A stretch of DNA of 19,466 nucleotides from JAGQTE01 sp964648005 (lineage in GTDB: Bacteria > Actinomycetota > Acidimicrobiia > Acidimicrobiales > Acidimicrobilacustridaceae), in the NCBI GenBank assembly GCA_964648005.1, contig CAZYKR010000056.1:1-19466 (forward strand), given 5' to 3'. A program made the position numbers and the translations under genes. Below, piece after piece: positions 6,704 through 13,507 of the stretch. Under the pieces are notes generated by a model. It did no database searches and was not told the origin of the DNA. It was given only the letters and a program-made list of their open reading frames with translations. The first letter of the stretch is position 1. Each line of letters opens with the position of its first letter.

Positions 6704-6732
6704 TTGACGGGGCTGCGGCTGCTGAGTACCGT
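6704..6732 (+). promoter_or_regulatory. Probable promoter of the HAD phosphatase gene
   Basis: TTGACG (6704-6709), a 17-base spacer and TACCGT (6727-6732) fit a sigma-70-type promoter in actinobacteria. The predicted start near 6739 lies just before the GTG at 6747 and about 26 bases before the ATG at 6765. Confidence 0.5.
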
Positions 6733-6764
6733 TCCCTCACCCATGAGTGAACAGCGGGGTGGCC

Positions 6765-7487
6765 ATGGTCGGCAGCGGTGAGGCTGCGTTCTTCGATCTC
6801 GACAAGACGATCATCACCAAGGCGGCGCTCGGCGCCTTCGGCAAGCCGCTGCTCGACGCCGGCCTGGTCGATCGTCGCCTGGTCGTGATCGCCGCCTATC
6901 GCAACCTGCTCTTCGAGCACCTCGGCGCCAGCGAGGCCCGCATGGACAAGATGCGCGCCGCCGGCCTGCGGCTGATCGAGGGCTGGGACGCGGCGCTGAT
7001 CACCGCCATCGTGCGCGACACCCTGATCGACCGGCTCGCCCCGCTCGTCTACCCGCAGGCGCGGGCCCTGCTCGACACCCACCGCGCCGCGGGACGGCGG
7101 CTGTTCCTCGTGTCGGCGTCGCCAACCGAGATCGTCGAGCCGGTGGCGGAGCACCTCGGCATGGACGAGGTGATCTGCAGCCGAGCCGCGGTCGACGAGC
7201 GTGGCTGCTACACCGGCGTCGCCTTCTGGTCCTCGGGCGAGCACAAGGCCGTCGCCGTGCGCGCCGCCGCCGACCGGCTGGGTCTGGACCTCGAGCGCTG
7301 CTACGCCTACTCCGACTCGGCCACCGATCTCCCGCTGTTGGGCTGCGTCGGTCACCCGGTGGCCGTGAACCCAGATCGAGCCCTGGCGCGCGTCGCCCGC
7401 ACCCGGGGGTGGCCGATCGAGCGGTTCACCGCGCCGCGCCGGTCGCGCAGCGCCGTGGGTCGGCCGACGCCCGCACGTGTCGCTTGA
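6765..7487 (+). CDS. HAD-IB (SerB-like) phosphatase
   Basis: This is a haloacid-dehalogenase phosphatase of subfamily IB, 240 residues from this start. Motif I is FFDLDKT with nucleophile Asp11 and acid/base Asp13, motif II is Ser117 in VSASP, motif III is Lys161 in GEHKA, and motif IV is YSDSATD (Asp184, Asp188). The helical cap between motifs I and II (about 18-95) is of the C1 type. All catalytic residues are present, so it should be active. The substrate is unknown; phosphoserine, lysophospholipid-type and other small phosphates occur in the family. I chose the ATG at 6765 because GCGGGG lies 5 bases upstream and it directly precedes the conserved start; the in-frame GTG at 6747 would add six residues. 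The C-terminus ends in a basic, probably unstructured tail. Confidence 0.88.
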   Translation: MVGSGEAAFFDLDKTIITKAALGAFGKPLLDAGLVDRRLVVIAAYRNLLFEHLGASEARMDKMRAAGLRLIEGWDAALITAIVRDTLIDRLAPLVYPQARALLDTHRAAGRRLFLVSASPTEIVEPVAEHLGMDEVICSRAAVDERGCYTGVAFWSSGEHKAVAVRAAADRLGLDLERCYAYSDSATDLPLLGCVGHPVAVNPDRALARVARTRGWPIERFTAPRRSRSAVGRPTPARVA

Positions 7488-7512
7488 CACATTTCCGACA
7501 CCGCTGTACAAA
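7484..7512 (+). promoter_or_regulatory. Promoter of the histidine kinase-tetR pair
   Basis: A perfect TTGACA -35 box (7484-7489) overlaps the HAD gene stop codon (7485-7487). It is followed after 17 bases by TACAAA (7507-7512). Transcription should begin near 7519, leaving a leader of about 70 bases. This shows the kinase can be transcribed independently of the HAD gene. Confidence 0.65.
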
Positions 7513-7588
7513 TCGTTCTCGACGCATATGTCGGGAATATGGTCGACGTGCATCGCGGGCAGGGGGCCCGGCGGGTGCTGCGGCGGGG

Positions 7589-9547
7589 GTGACGAACTTG
7601 TCGATGCACACCGGTGCACAGGACGCGGGGACACAGGTCGTGCGACGGCGCTACGCCTGCACCCCGCACGGATGGTTGTTCTCGCCCCGGACCCGACGGT
7701 GGGGGCGACGCTGGGTGGCCGCCACCCTGCCCGTCGCCGTGCTGCTCGCCGCCAGTGTGGTCCGGGGCGAGACCTCCTACCTGGTGGCCTGGGTGCTGAT
7801 CAGCGGGCTGTACACCACACCGGCGCTCGTCGTCGGCCTGGGGGCCATCCGCCGGGTCGCGCCGGCGGATCGTTGGTGCTGGCAGCTGTGGCTCGTCGGC
7901 CTGGTGTTGGTGTACGCCATCGGCTGCGGCCTCCTGGTGTCGCTGGCGACGGGATGGACGCAGCTGCTCCCCTTCGGCACCGCCGCCGTGGTGGCGGCGA
8001 TGCTGGCGTTCTCGGTGGCGCTCGTCGGGGTGACCAAGTCCCGGTCGGGCCGGCGCATCCTGATGTTGGACCTCACCGACGGCGCCATGGTGGTCGTCGG
8101 GATCGGCGCCATCGGGCCGCTGGCGGTCGGTGAGGCGGTGCTCGGCGCGGATGCGGCGTGGTTCACCGTGCCGACGGCCCTGAGCACCGTGGCCCTGGTG
8201 ACCGCCGTCGTGTGGAGCCTGATGCTCTACGGACGGGTGGACCACGAGCACCATCGCACGACCGAGCTCATGGGCGTGGCGCTGGCCTCGGTCGGCGCCC
8301 TGAACTCGATGGCGCAGCTGGCGCAGGGGCTGTCCGGCTTCACCCTGCCCGCCGCTCCCCTGCTGGCCCTGCAGGCGGCGACGATGGCGATGCTGCTGTT
8401 GCTGCCGCTGCACCTGCACGCCGACGCGGCGCAGGGCCTCGATCGGCTCCCACCCCAGGACCAGGTGCGCACCCGCGACCCCATGGCCTGGTTCGCGCTC
8501 GTGGTGCTGCCGATCATCGGCTTCGAGGTGTGGGCACGCACGGCGGCCCAGCCCTGGGTGCTGCCCGCCGGCATCGGCGCCGGTCTGATCGTGCTGGCGC
8601 TGTCCACCCACCGCCAGCGGCTCCGAGCCAGCGAGACGCGCCACCTCTACGACGCCGTGGCGCAGGCGGCCGAAGCACGCCGGCGACTCCTGGCCGACGT
8701 CGTGGCCAGCACCGACCTCGAGCGCCACCGCGTCGCCGCCCAGCTGCACGAGCAGGCGATCTCGTCGTACGTGGCGCTCTCGAACCACCTGCGCAGCACG
8801 GGCGTGGCGCCCTACGACACCACCGACCCGCGCAGCCGCGCCCTGCTCGCCACCCGCGACGACCTGCAACGCCAGGCCGAGGCGCTGCGCCAACTGATGC
8901 TGGCCGTGCGGCCGATCGGCTCGCCCGTCGACGCCGGGCGACCGCTGACCGCCACGGTGCGCGCTTACGTCGACAGCCTCTACGACACCGGCCAAGCGCC
9001 GATCGTCGTCGTCGACCTGGCCGAGGACCTGGCGCTCGACTGGACGACGGAGACGGTCGTGCTGCGCATCTTGCAAGAGGCGCTCGCCAACGTGTGGCGG
9101 CACGCCGGGGCCAGGGCGGTGGCCGTCACCGTGCGCCCCCACGACGAGCTCGGTGGGGTCGAGGTGCGGGTGCGCGACGACGGCATCGGGTTCGACCCCG
9201 AGCACGTGCTGTTCGCCTCCGGCCTGGCCTCGATGCGGACCTTCGCCGCCTTCGCCGACGGACGGGTGCACCTCGAGTCGCAGCCGGGCGCCGGCACCGA
9301 GGTCGTCGCCGTGCTCGGTGTCGGCGCGGGCAGCGACGGTGCGCCGCGCACGGACGCCACGACGACGATGCCGGCACCGTGGCCCGACAGCGACGACCGC
9401 GCCAACGTCGGAGACGACGACGAGATCGGCCACGTCGACAGCAGCGATGACAACGCATCGCGGGCACCCGATCCGAGCGCCACTACCCTGCGTCTCGTGC
9501 ACGGCGGCCGGAGCACCAGCGCTCGCGCCCCGGATCCTGCGAGATGA
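7589..9547 (+). CDS. Multi-pass membrane sensor histidine kinase (HisKA_3/NarL-partner type)
   Basis: This 652-residue kinase has a membrane half with about eight or nine hydrophobic segments (near 42-58, 66-84, 99-118, 128-148, 165-184, 193-213, 255-275, 300-315 and 325-339). A cytoplasmic kinase core follows. The dimerisation/phosphoacceptor helix contains ERHRVAAQLHEQ with His387, the HisKA_3 arrangement. The ATPase domain has the N-box around QEALANVWRHAG (496-507), the G1 box RDDGIGFDP (529-537) and the G2-like region GLASMR and GAGTE (545-571). After about 575 comes a 75-residue acidic, low-complexity tail. The membrane sensor half is not a type I recognise. I chose the GTG at 7589; ATG 7604 is an alternative. 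No response regulator is encoded nearby. Its stop overlaps a tetR start as ATGA. Confidence 0.88.
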   Translation: MTNLSMHTGAQDAGTQVVRRRYACTPHGWLFSPRTRRWGRRWVAATLPVAVLLAASVVRGETSYLVAWVLISGLYTTPALVVGLGAIRRVAPADRWCWQLWLVGLVLVYAIGCGLLVSLATGWTQLLPFGTAAVVAAMLAFSVALVGVTKSRSGRRILMLDLTDGAMVVVGIGAIGPLAVGEAVLGADAAWFTVPTALSTVALVTAVVWSLMLYGRVDHEHHRTTELMGVALASVGALNSMAQLAQGLSGFTLPAAPLLALQAATMAMLLLLPLHLHADAAQGLDRLPPQDQVRTRDPMAWFALVVLPIIGFEVWARTAAQPWVLPAGIGAGLIVLALSTHRQRLRASETRHLYDAVAQAAEARRRLLADVVASTDLERHRVAAQLHEQAISSYVALSNHLRSTGVAPYDTTDPRSRALLATRDDLQRQAEALRQLMLAVRPIGSPVDAGRPLTATVRAYVDSLYDTGQAPIVVVDLAEDLALDWTTETVVLRILQEALANVWRHAGARAVAVTVRPHDELGGVEVRVRDDGIGFDPEHVLFASGLASMRTFAAFADGRVHLESQPGAGTEVVAVLGVGAGSDGAPRTDATTTMPAPWPDSDDRANVGDDDEIGHVDSSDDNASRAPDPSATTLRLVHGGRSTSARAPDPAR

Positions 9548-10224
9548 CCATGACCGCCCAGCCGACCGCCGAGTCCACCCCGAAGCGGTCGCCGGGACGC
9601 CCACGCAACCGCCCGCCCGACGAGCAGCGGGCGGAGATCATCGTCGCCGCCCGCCAGGTCTTCGCCGAGCACGACTACACCGGCACCACCATCGAGCTGG
9701 TCGCCCGCACCGCCGGCGTCGCACGACCAGCGGTGTACGAGTTCTTCGCCAACAAGGAGGAGCTCTTCGTCGCCGTCGCCGAGGACGCCGGCCGGCGCAT
9801 CGCTGACTACTACGCCGCCGGACCGGGCGTCACCCTCGGCAAGGACCTCCGCGGCTACCTGCGCGCCGTCATCCGCATGCTGTTCGACTTCATCGAGGAG
9901 CACCCCGACATCGCCACCGTCGTGCGGCTCATCGACCAAGGTGCGGTGGCGCAGGTCACCCAGGGCGGGCTCAACGTGCGCCGCGAGATCGAACGCGGTG
10001 TCTCGGGGCTGATCGAGGACGGGTTCGCACCCCTCGGCGGGCTGCCGTCCGAGGCGGCGCGGGTCCTGGCCGCCGCCACGCAGGCGCTCGTCGAGGAGGT
10101 CGGCTTCCGCCAGCCGGGCGAGTCGGGATGGGAGAAAGAGCGCACGGTCGAGCTCCTGACCACGTTCATGCTCGGCGGCTTGTTGCAGGTCTCCCGAGAA
10201 CGGGACCGGTTCGCCGACTTCTGA
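9544..10224 (+). CDS. TetR/AcrR family transcriptional regulator, coupled to the histidine kinase
   Basis: This is a 226-residue TetR-type regulator. The first 25 residues are polar and include an AT-hook-like SPGRPRNRP stretch. The helix-turn-helix domain covers about 29-76, including ARQVFAEHDY, TIELVARTAGVARPAVYEFF and NKEELF. The C-terminal domain is helical with a typical FDFIEEHPD segment. The ATG at 9544 overlaps the kinase stop as ATGA, and a second in-frame ATG at 9550 is also possible. Translational coupling suggests the kinase and this regulator work in one circuit. The gene ends 30 bases before the convergent methyltransferase; I saw only a weak 6-base inverted repeat there and no clear terminator. 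Confidence 0.92.
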   Translation: MTMTAQPTAESTPKRSPGRPRNRPPDEQRAEIIVAARQVFAEHDYTGTTIELVARTAGVARPAVYEFFANKEELFVAVAEDAGRRIADYYAAGPGVTLGKDLRGYLRAVIRMLFDFIEEHPDIATVVRLIDQGAVAQVTQGGLNVRREIERGVSGLIEDGFAPLGGLPSEAARVLAAATQALVEEVGFRQPGESGWEKERTVELLTTFMLGGLLQVSRERDRFADF

Positions 10225-10254
10225 CCCGGTGGCACTGCGGTGGACGCGGCCGCC

Positions 10255-11328
10255 TCAGGCCGGCACCGGCGGCGCCACGCGTCGGGCCCCCGCCACGGCG
10301 GCGGCTACCCGACCACGCTCGCCCGCCACCACCACCAGCTCGCGGTTGTGGGTGTGCGACACCTCGCCGACCCGCCGGCCGGCCGGATCGTGGATGCCGA
10401 TCTGGGCGCCGACGTAGCGCTTGGAGTCGAACGCCAGCACCTCGACCGCGCCGCGGGCGGCGCACATCGCCTCGAGGGCATCGGGCGTGACCCACGCCTC
10501 GTCGTTGTAGGAGAGCACCACGACGTCGGCATCGACGCCGGCGACGACCCCGGCCAGCGCCGCCGGCATCGCCCGCTTGGCGTTGAAGGCGCTGCGGGTC
10601 TCGGCCGCACGGCTGTCGATCCGCTTACACGCCACCCCGTAGTGCTCCGGCGCGTCCCAGCGGACCAGGGTCTCCCACACGTGGTAGTTGGTGAAGTAGC
10701 GGTGCTGGTTGTACGGCGGGTCGAGGTACGCCACGTCGTGATGGCCGAGGACGCCGGACGGCACCAGTGCCACCGCGTCGCCCTGCACGGCGCGTCCCGG
10801 CCCGACGAGCAACTCGGGCACGCGCAGCTCCAGCGGGCGCAGCGCCCGGGGCGCCCACTGCTTGAGGTACGCCATCTGCACCCCGGTGGTCGAGTCGACC
10901 CGGTCGGCGGCCTCGATGAGGCTGGTCAGCAGGATCGGCCACAGCGCGGTGCCGGCGTAGGCGGCCTCGATGCGGTCGCGGATCGCATCGATGCGGGCGC
11001 CGTTGTCGGGGTGGAAGTAGCGGGCGTCGTGGCAGAAGACCTCGGTGACGTAGCCCGGCCGGGGCGCGACGGCGTTCAGCTCGGCAACGGCCGCGTCGAG
11101 CGCGGCGGCGTCCACCGCTGCGGCGTCGGTGGCGATGTAGCACTCGGCGAACACCTGGGCGTAGCTGGCCAGGTCGACGGCGGTGACGACGGCGCCCCGC
11201 GCCTTGCACGCCTGGGCGACCCGGGTCGTGCCGGTGAACAGGTCGAGCACCGTGTGCGCCCCCGCCGCCTCGACCAGCGCGCCGAGGACGCCGACCAGCC
11301 GGCGCTTGGAACCGAGGTACTTGATCAC
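10255..11328 (-). CDS. D12-class adenine-specific DNA methyltransferase
   Basis: The 357-residue protein matches D12 (Dam-like) N6-adenine methyltransferases. It opens with IKYLGSKRRL (2-11), has the SAM-binding motif LDLFTGTTRVAQA (28-40) with the acidic VD that follows (51-52), and the catalytic DPPY motif (203-206) in AYLDPPYNQHRYFTNY. The target-recognition region lies between about 60 and 190. The order of motifs fits the alpha class. No restriction endonuclease or specificity subunit is in the window, so it looks like a solitary methyltransferase. The GTG at 11328 overlaps the heptose kinase stop as GTGA, which places it last in the polysaccharide operon. An RNA or other substrate cannot be excluded, but the motifs favour DNA adenine. 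Confidence 0.85.
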   Translation of the reverse strand: MIKYLGSKRRLVGVLGALVEAAGAHTVLDLFTGTTRVAQACKARGAVVTAVDLASYAQVFAECYIATDAAAVDAAALDAAVAELNAVAPRPGYVTEVFCHDARYFHPDNGARIDAIRDRIEAAYAGTALWPILLTSLIEAADRVDSTTGVQMAYLKQWAPRALRPLELRVPELLVGPGRAVQGDAVALVPSGVLGHHDVAYLDPPYNQHRYFTNYHVWETLVRWDAPEHYGVACKRIDSRAAETRSAFNAKRAMPAALAGVVAGVDADVVVLSYNDEAWVTPDALEAMCAARGAVEVLAFDSKRYVGAQIGIHDPAGRRVGEVSHTHNRELVVVAGERGRVAAAVAGARRVAPPVPA

Positions 11329-12368
11329 GGTGCGTCTGGCCTCGCCACGGCGCGCGACGCCACGGCCTCGACCGCCGACCAGTCGGCCACGACGGTGCCC
11401 GGTGCCTCGACGGCAGCGGCGGCGACCACCGACCCGAGATCCACACCGTCGACCAGCGACAGCCCGGCGGCCGCCGCCACCGCCAGCCCGCACACGACAG
11501 CGTCACCGGCACCGGTGACATCGGCGACGGCGCCGACCACCGACGGCCGCCGGTGCACACCCGGATCGGTGCCGCCGGCGTTCGCCTCGCGCCAGACCAT
11601 GCCGTCGGCCCCGCACGTCACGACGATGGCCGTTCCCGCCAGGCGCGCCGCCAAGGTCCGCACCGCGGCATCCACGTCTGCTGCATCCACGTCCGCTGCG
11701 TGCTCGCCGCCGTCGCTGCCCGCGGCCGCCAGCGCTTCGCGCCGGTTCGGCGCCAGCACGTCGGCACCGGCGTAGCGCTCGACGTCGTCGTGCTTGGGGT
11801 CGACGATGGTCGGCGGGCGATCCGCCAGCGACGCCACCAGCCCCGGAGCCAGCGCGCCCTTGGCGTAGTCGGAGACGACCAGCACCGCGGCGTCGCGCAG
11901 GGCGTCGGCGGTGGCGGCCCGCACGGCGGCGTCGGTGGCGGCGTCGAGCGGCGTGCGGACCTCGCGATCGACGCGCAGCACGTGGCGACCCTCGACGCGG
12001 ATGCGCTCCTTGGTCGTCGTCGGGCGGCCGGCGTCGACCACCAGGTGCACGTCGAGTCCGGCATCCTCCGCCAACGACCACAGGGTGGCGCCGTCGCCGT
12101 CGTCGCCCACCACGCCGACGAGCGTCACACCGGCGCCGAGCGCGGCGAGCCCGGCCGCCACGTTGGCGGCACCGCCGAGGGCCACGTGCTCGCCGGCGAC
12201 GTCCACCACCGGCACCGGCGCCTCCGGCGACAGGCGCGTCGACGCGCCGTCGACGTAGCGGTCGAGCATCACGTCGCCCACGACGACGGCTCGCCACGGA
12301 CGGGCGAGGGCCGACCGGGCACGCGCCACGACCGCCGCCAGCGCGCCGTCCGCGTCGTGGTGGGTCAC
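11325..12368 (-). CDS. rfaE1: D-glycero-beta-D-manno-heptose 7-phosphate kinase (HldE N-domain type)
   Basis: This PfkB/ribokinase-family enzyme phosphorylates heptose 7-phosphate to the 1,7-bisphosphate, step two of ADP-heptose synthesis. It has 347 residues. The N-terminal block GDVMLDRYVDG...RLSPEAPVPVV (31-55) is the hallmark of the HldE/RfaE kinase domain. LGGAANVA (64-71), TTTKERIR (117-124), VDPKHDDVERY (189-199) and the catalytic VTGAGD with Asp289 follow. In E. coli this domain is fused to the adenylyltransferase; here it stands alone. The GTG at 12368 overlaps the stop of the fusion gene upstream as GTGA. Residues about 223-235 (AADVDAADVDAAV) come from a small tandem repeat. Another sugar kinase of the family is possible but less likely given the neighbours. 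Confidence 0.9.
   Translation of the reverse strand: MTHHDADGALAAVVARARSALARPWRAVVVGDVMLDRYVDGASTRLSPEAPVPVVDVAGEHVALGGAANVAAGLAALGAGVTLVGVVGDDGDGATLWSLAEDAGLDVHLVVDAGRPTTTKERIRVEGRHVLRVDREVRTPLDAATDAAVRAATADALRDAAVLVVSDYAKGALAPGLVASLADRPPTIVDPKHDDVERYAGADVLAPNRREALAAAGSDGGEHAADVDAADVDAAVRTLAARLAGTAIVVTCGADGMVWREANAGGTDPGVHRRPSVVGAVADVTGAGDAVVCGLAVAAAAGLSLVDGVDLGSVVAAAAVEAPGTVVADWSAVEAVASRAVARPDAP
11668..11697. repeat. 15-base tandem duplication inside the heptose kinase gene
   Basis: GCATCCACGTCTGCT is repeated at once as GCATCCACGTCCGCT with one base changed. Being 15 bases long it keeps the frame and adds a repeated A-D-V-D-A unit in a surface loop of the kinase. Confidence 0.7.
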
Positions 12369-13507
12369 GGACCCTCGCGGCGTGCCAGATCGTCGACGAT
12401 CGCGGTCGTCGACACCCCGTCCACGATCGTGGCCAGGTGGAGCCGGCCTCCCCCGGCGAGGACGGTCGGCCCCTCGACGAGCTGCTCGACGGTGTAGTCA
12501 CCGCCCTTGACGTGGACGTCGGGCCGCAGTTGCGCCAACAGGGCCGACGGCTCGTCGGCATCGAGGGGCACGACGAGGTCGACGCTCGCCAGCGCGGCGA
12601 GGACGGCGGCGCGCTGGTCGAACCCCAGCACCGGACGACCGGTTCCCTTGCCGCGGGCCACCGACGCATCGGTGTTGCACAGCACGACGAGGTGATCCGC
12701 CTGGCGTCGTGCCTCGTCGAGGGCCGCCAGATGACCGGCGTGGAGCAGGTCGAAGCACCCGTTCGTGGTGGCGATCCGGCGCCCGGCGCGGCGCCAGCCC
12801 GCCACGACCTGCAGCGCCACCTCGATCGGCACGACACCGTCGTGTGCAGCGGCGGGGCGTCCGGCGCGGGCGGGTGCCAGACCGGGCGCCGGCGCGTCGA
12901 GGGCGGCGTCGACGGCGGCGCACAACAGGTGCCACACGGCACGGTGTGCCTCCTGCACCTCCGGGGTGTGCGCCGGAGCCACGAGCAACGTGGAGACACC
13001 GGATGGCGTCGGCGCGTCGGCACCGAGCAGCGCCAGGGCGGAGGCGCCCACGTCGGCGGCTGCCGCCAGGCCGGCGAGCACGTTCGGTGAGCGACCGCTG
13101 GTCGAGATGCCGAGCACGACGTCGCCCGCCCGGGCCAGGCCGTGCACCTGTCGGGCGAAGACCTCCTCGAAGCCGTAGTCGTTGGCGATGGCGCTCATCG
13201 CCGCCGAGCTCGCCGTCAACGGCACCGCAGCCAGCGGGCGGCGGTCGCCGTCGAAGCGACCCACCAGCTCGGCCGCCAGGTGCTCCGCGTCGGCAGCCGA
13301 GCCGCCGTTGCCGAACGTGAACAGCGTCCCGCCGGCGCGCAGCGAGGCGACGACCGTCGTCGCCCACCCCGCCAACGTCGCCACCTGGCCGTCGTCGAGG
13401 AGTGGGTCGCCGTGGGGGTGGCGAGCCGCCAGCCCGTCGCGGATGGCGCGCCTGGCGAGGGCCGCGGCCGTGGCGTCGTCGGCGCCGGACTCGGCGACAC
13501 CGGTCAT
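12365..13507 (-). CDS. gmhA: Fusion: sedoheptulose-7-phosphate isomerase (GmhA) + heptose-1-phosphate adenylyltransferase (HldE C-domain)
   Basis: This 380-residue protein joins two enzymes of ADP-heptose synthesis. Residues 1-205 are a GmhA-type SIS domain: FGNGGSAADAEHLAAE (65-80, Glu80 matching the catalytic Glu65 of E. coli GmhA), GISTSGRSPNV (133-143) and TPEVQEAH with His188. GmhA isomerises sedoheptulose 7-phosphate to heptose 7-phosphate. Residues 206-225 are an Ala/Pro linker. Residues 226-380 are a cytidylyltransferase-fold domain with TTNGCFDLLHAGH (247-259, the HxGH motif), a lysine-bearing KGGDYTVEQL (334-343) and GVSTTAI (364-370). It should transfer AMP to heptose 1-phosphate. 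The ATG at 13507 overlaps the glycosyltransferase stop as ATGA. Both active sites look intact. The intermediate kinase step is encoded next, and the GmhB phosphatase is not seen. Confidence 0.92.
   Translation of the reverse strand: MTGVAESGADDATAAALARRAIRDGLAARHPHGDPLLDDGQVATLAGWATTVVASLRAGGTLFTFGNGGSAADAEHLAAELVGRFDGDRRPLAAVPLTASSAAMSAIANDYGFEEVFARQVHGLARAGDVVLGISTSGRSPNVLAGLAAAADVGASALALLGADAPTPSGVSTLLVAPAHTPEVQEAHRAVWHLLCAAVDAALDAPAPGLAPARAGRPAAAHDGVVPIEVALQVVAGWRRAGRRIATTNGCFDLLHAGHLAALDEARRQADHLVVLCNTDASVARGKGTGRPVLGFDQRAAVLAALASVDLVVPLDADEPSALLAQLRPDVHVKGGDYTVEQLVEGPTVLAGGGRLHLATIVDGVSTTAIVDDLARREGP

Noticed and set aside
7352..9604. A 750-codon open frame on the minus strand opposite the histidine kinase
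   Set aside because: Low-complexity His/Gln/Gly/Arg composition and no motifs, while the plus-strand kinase has complete catalytic motifs.
10225..10270. A terminator between the convergent tetR and methyltransferase genes
   Set aside because: Only a 6-base inverted repeat (CCGGTG/CACCGG) with a 32-base loop and no T-tract; too weak to annotate.
10255..11328. A restriction-modification system around the D12 methyltransferase
   Set aside because: No endonuclease or specificity gene is adjacent: one neighbour is a heptose kinase and the other a convergent tetR.
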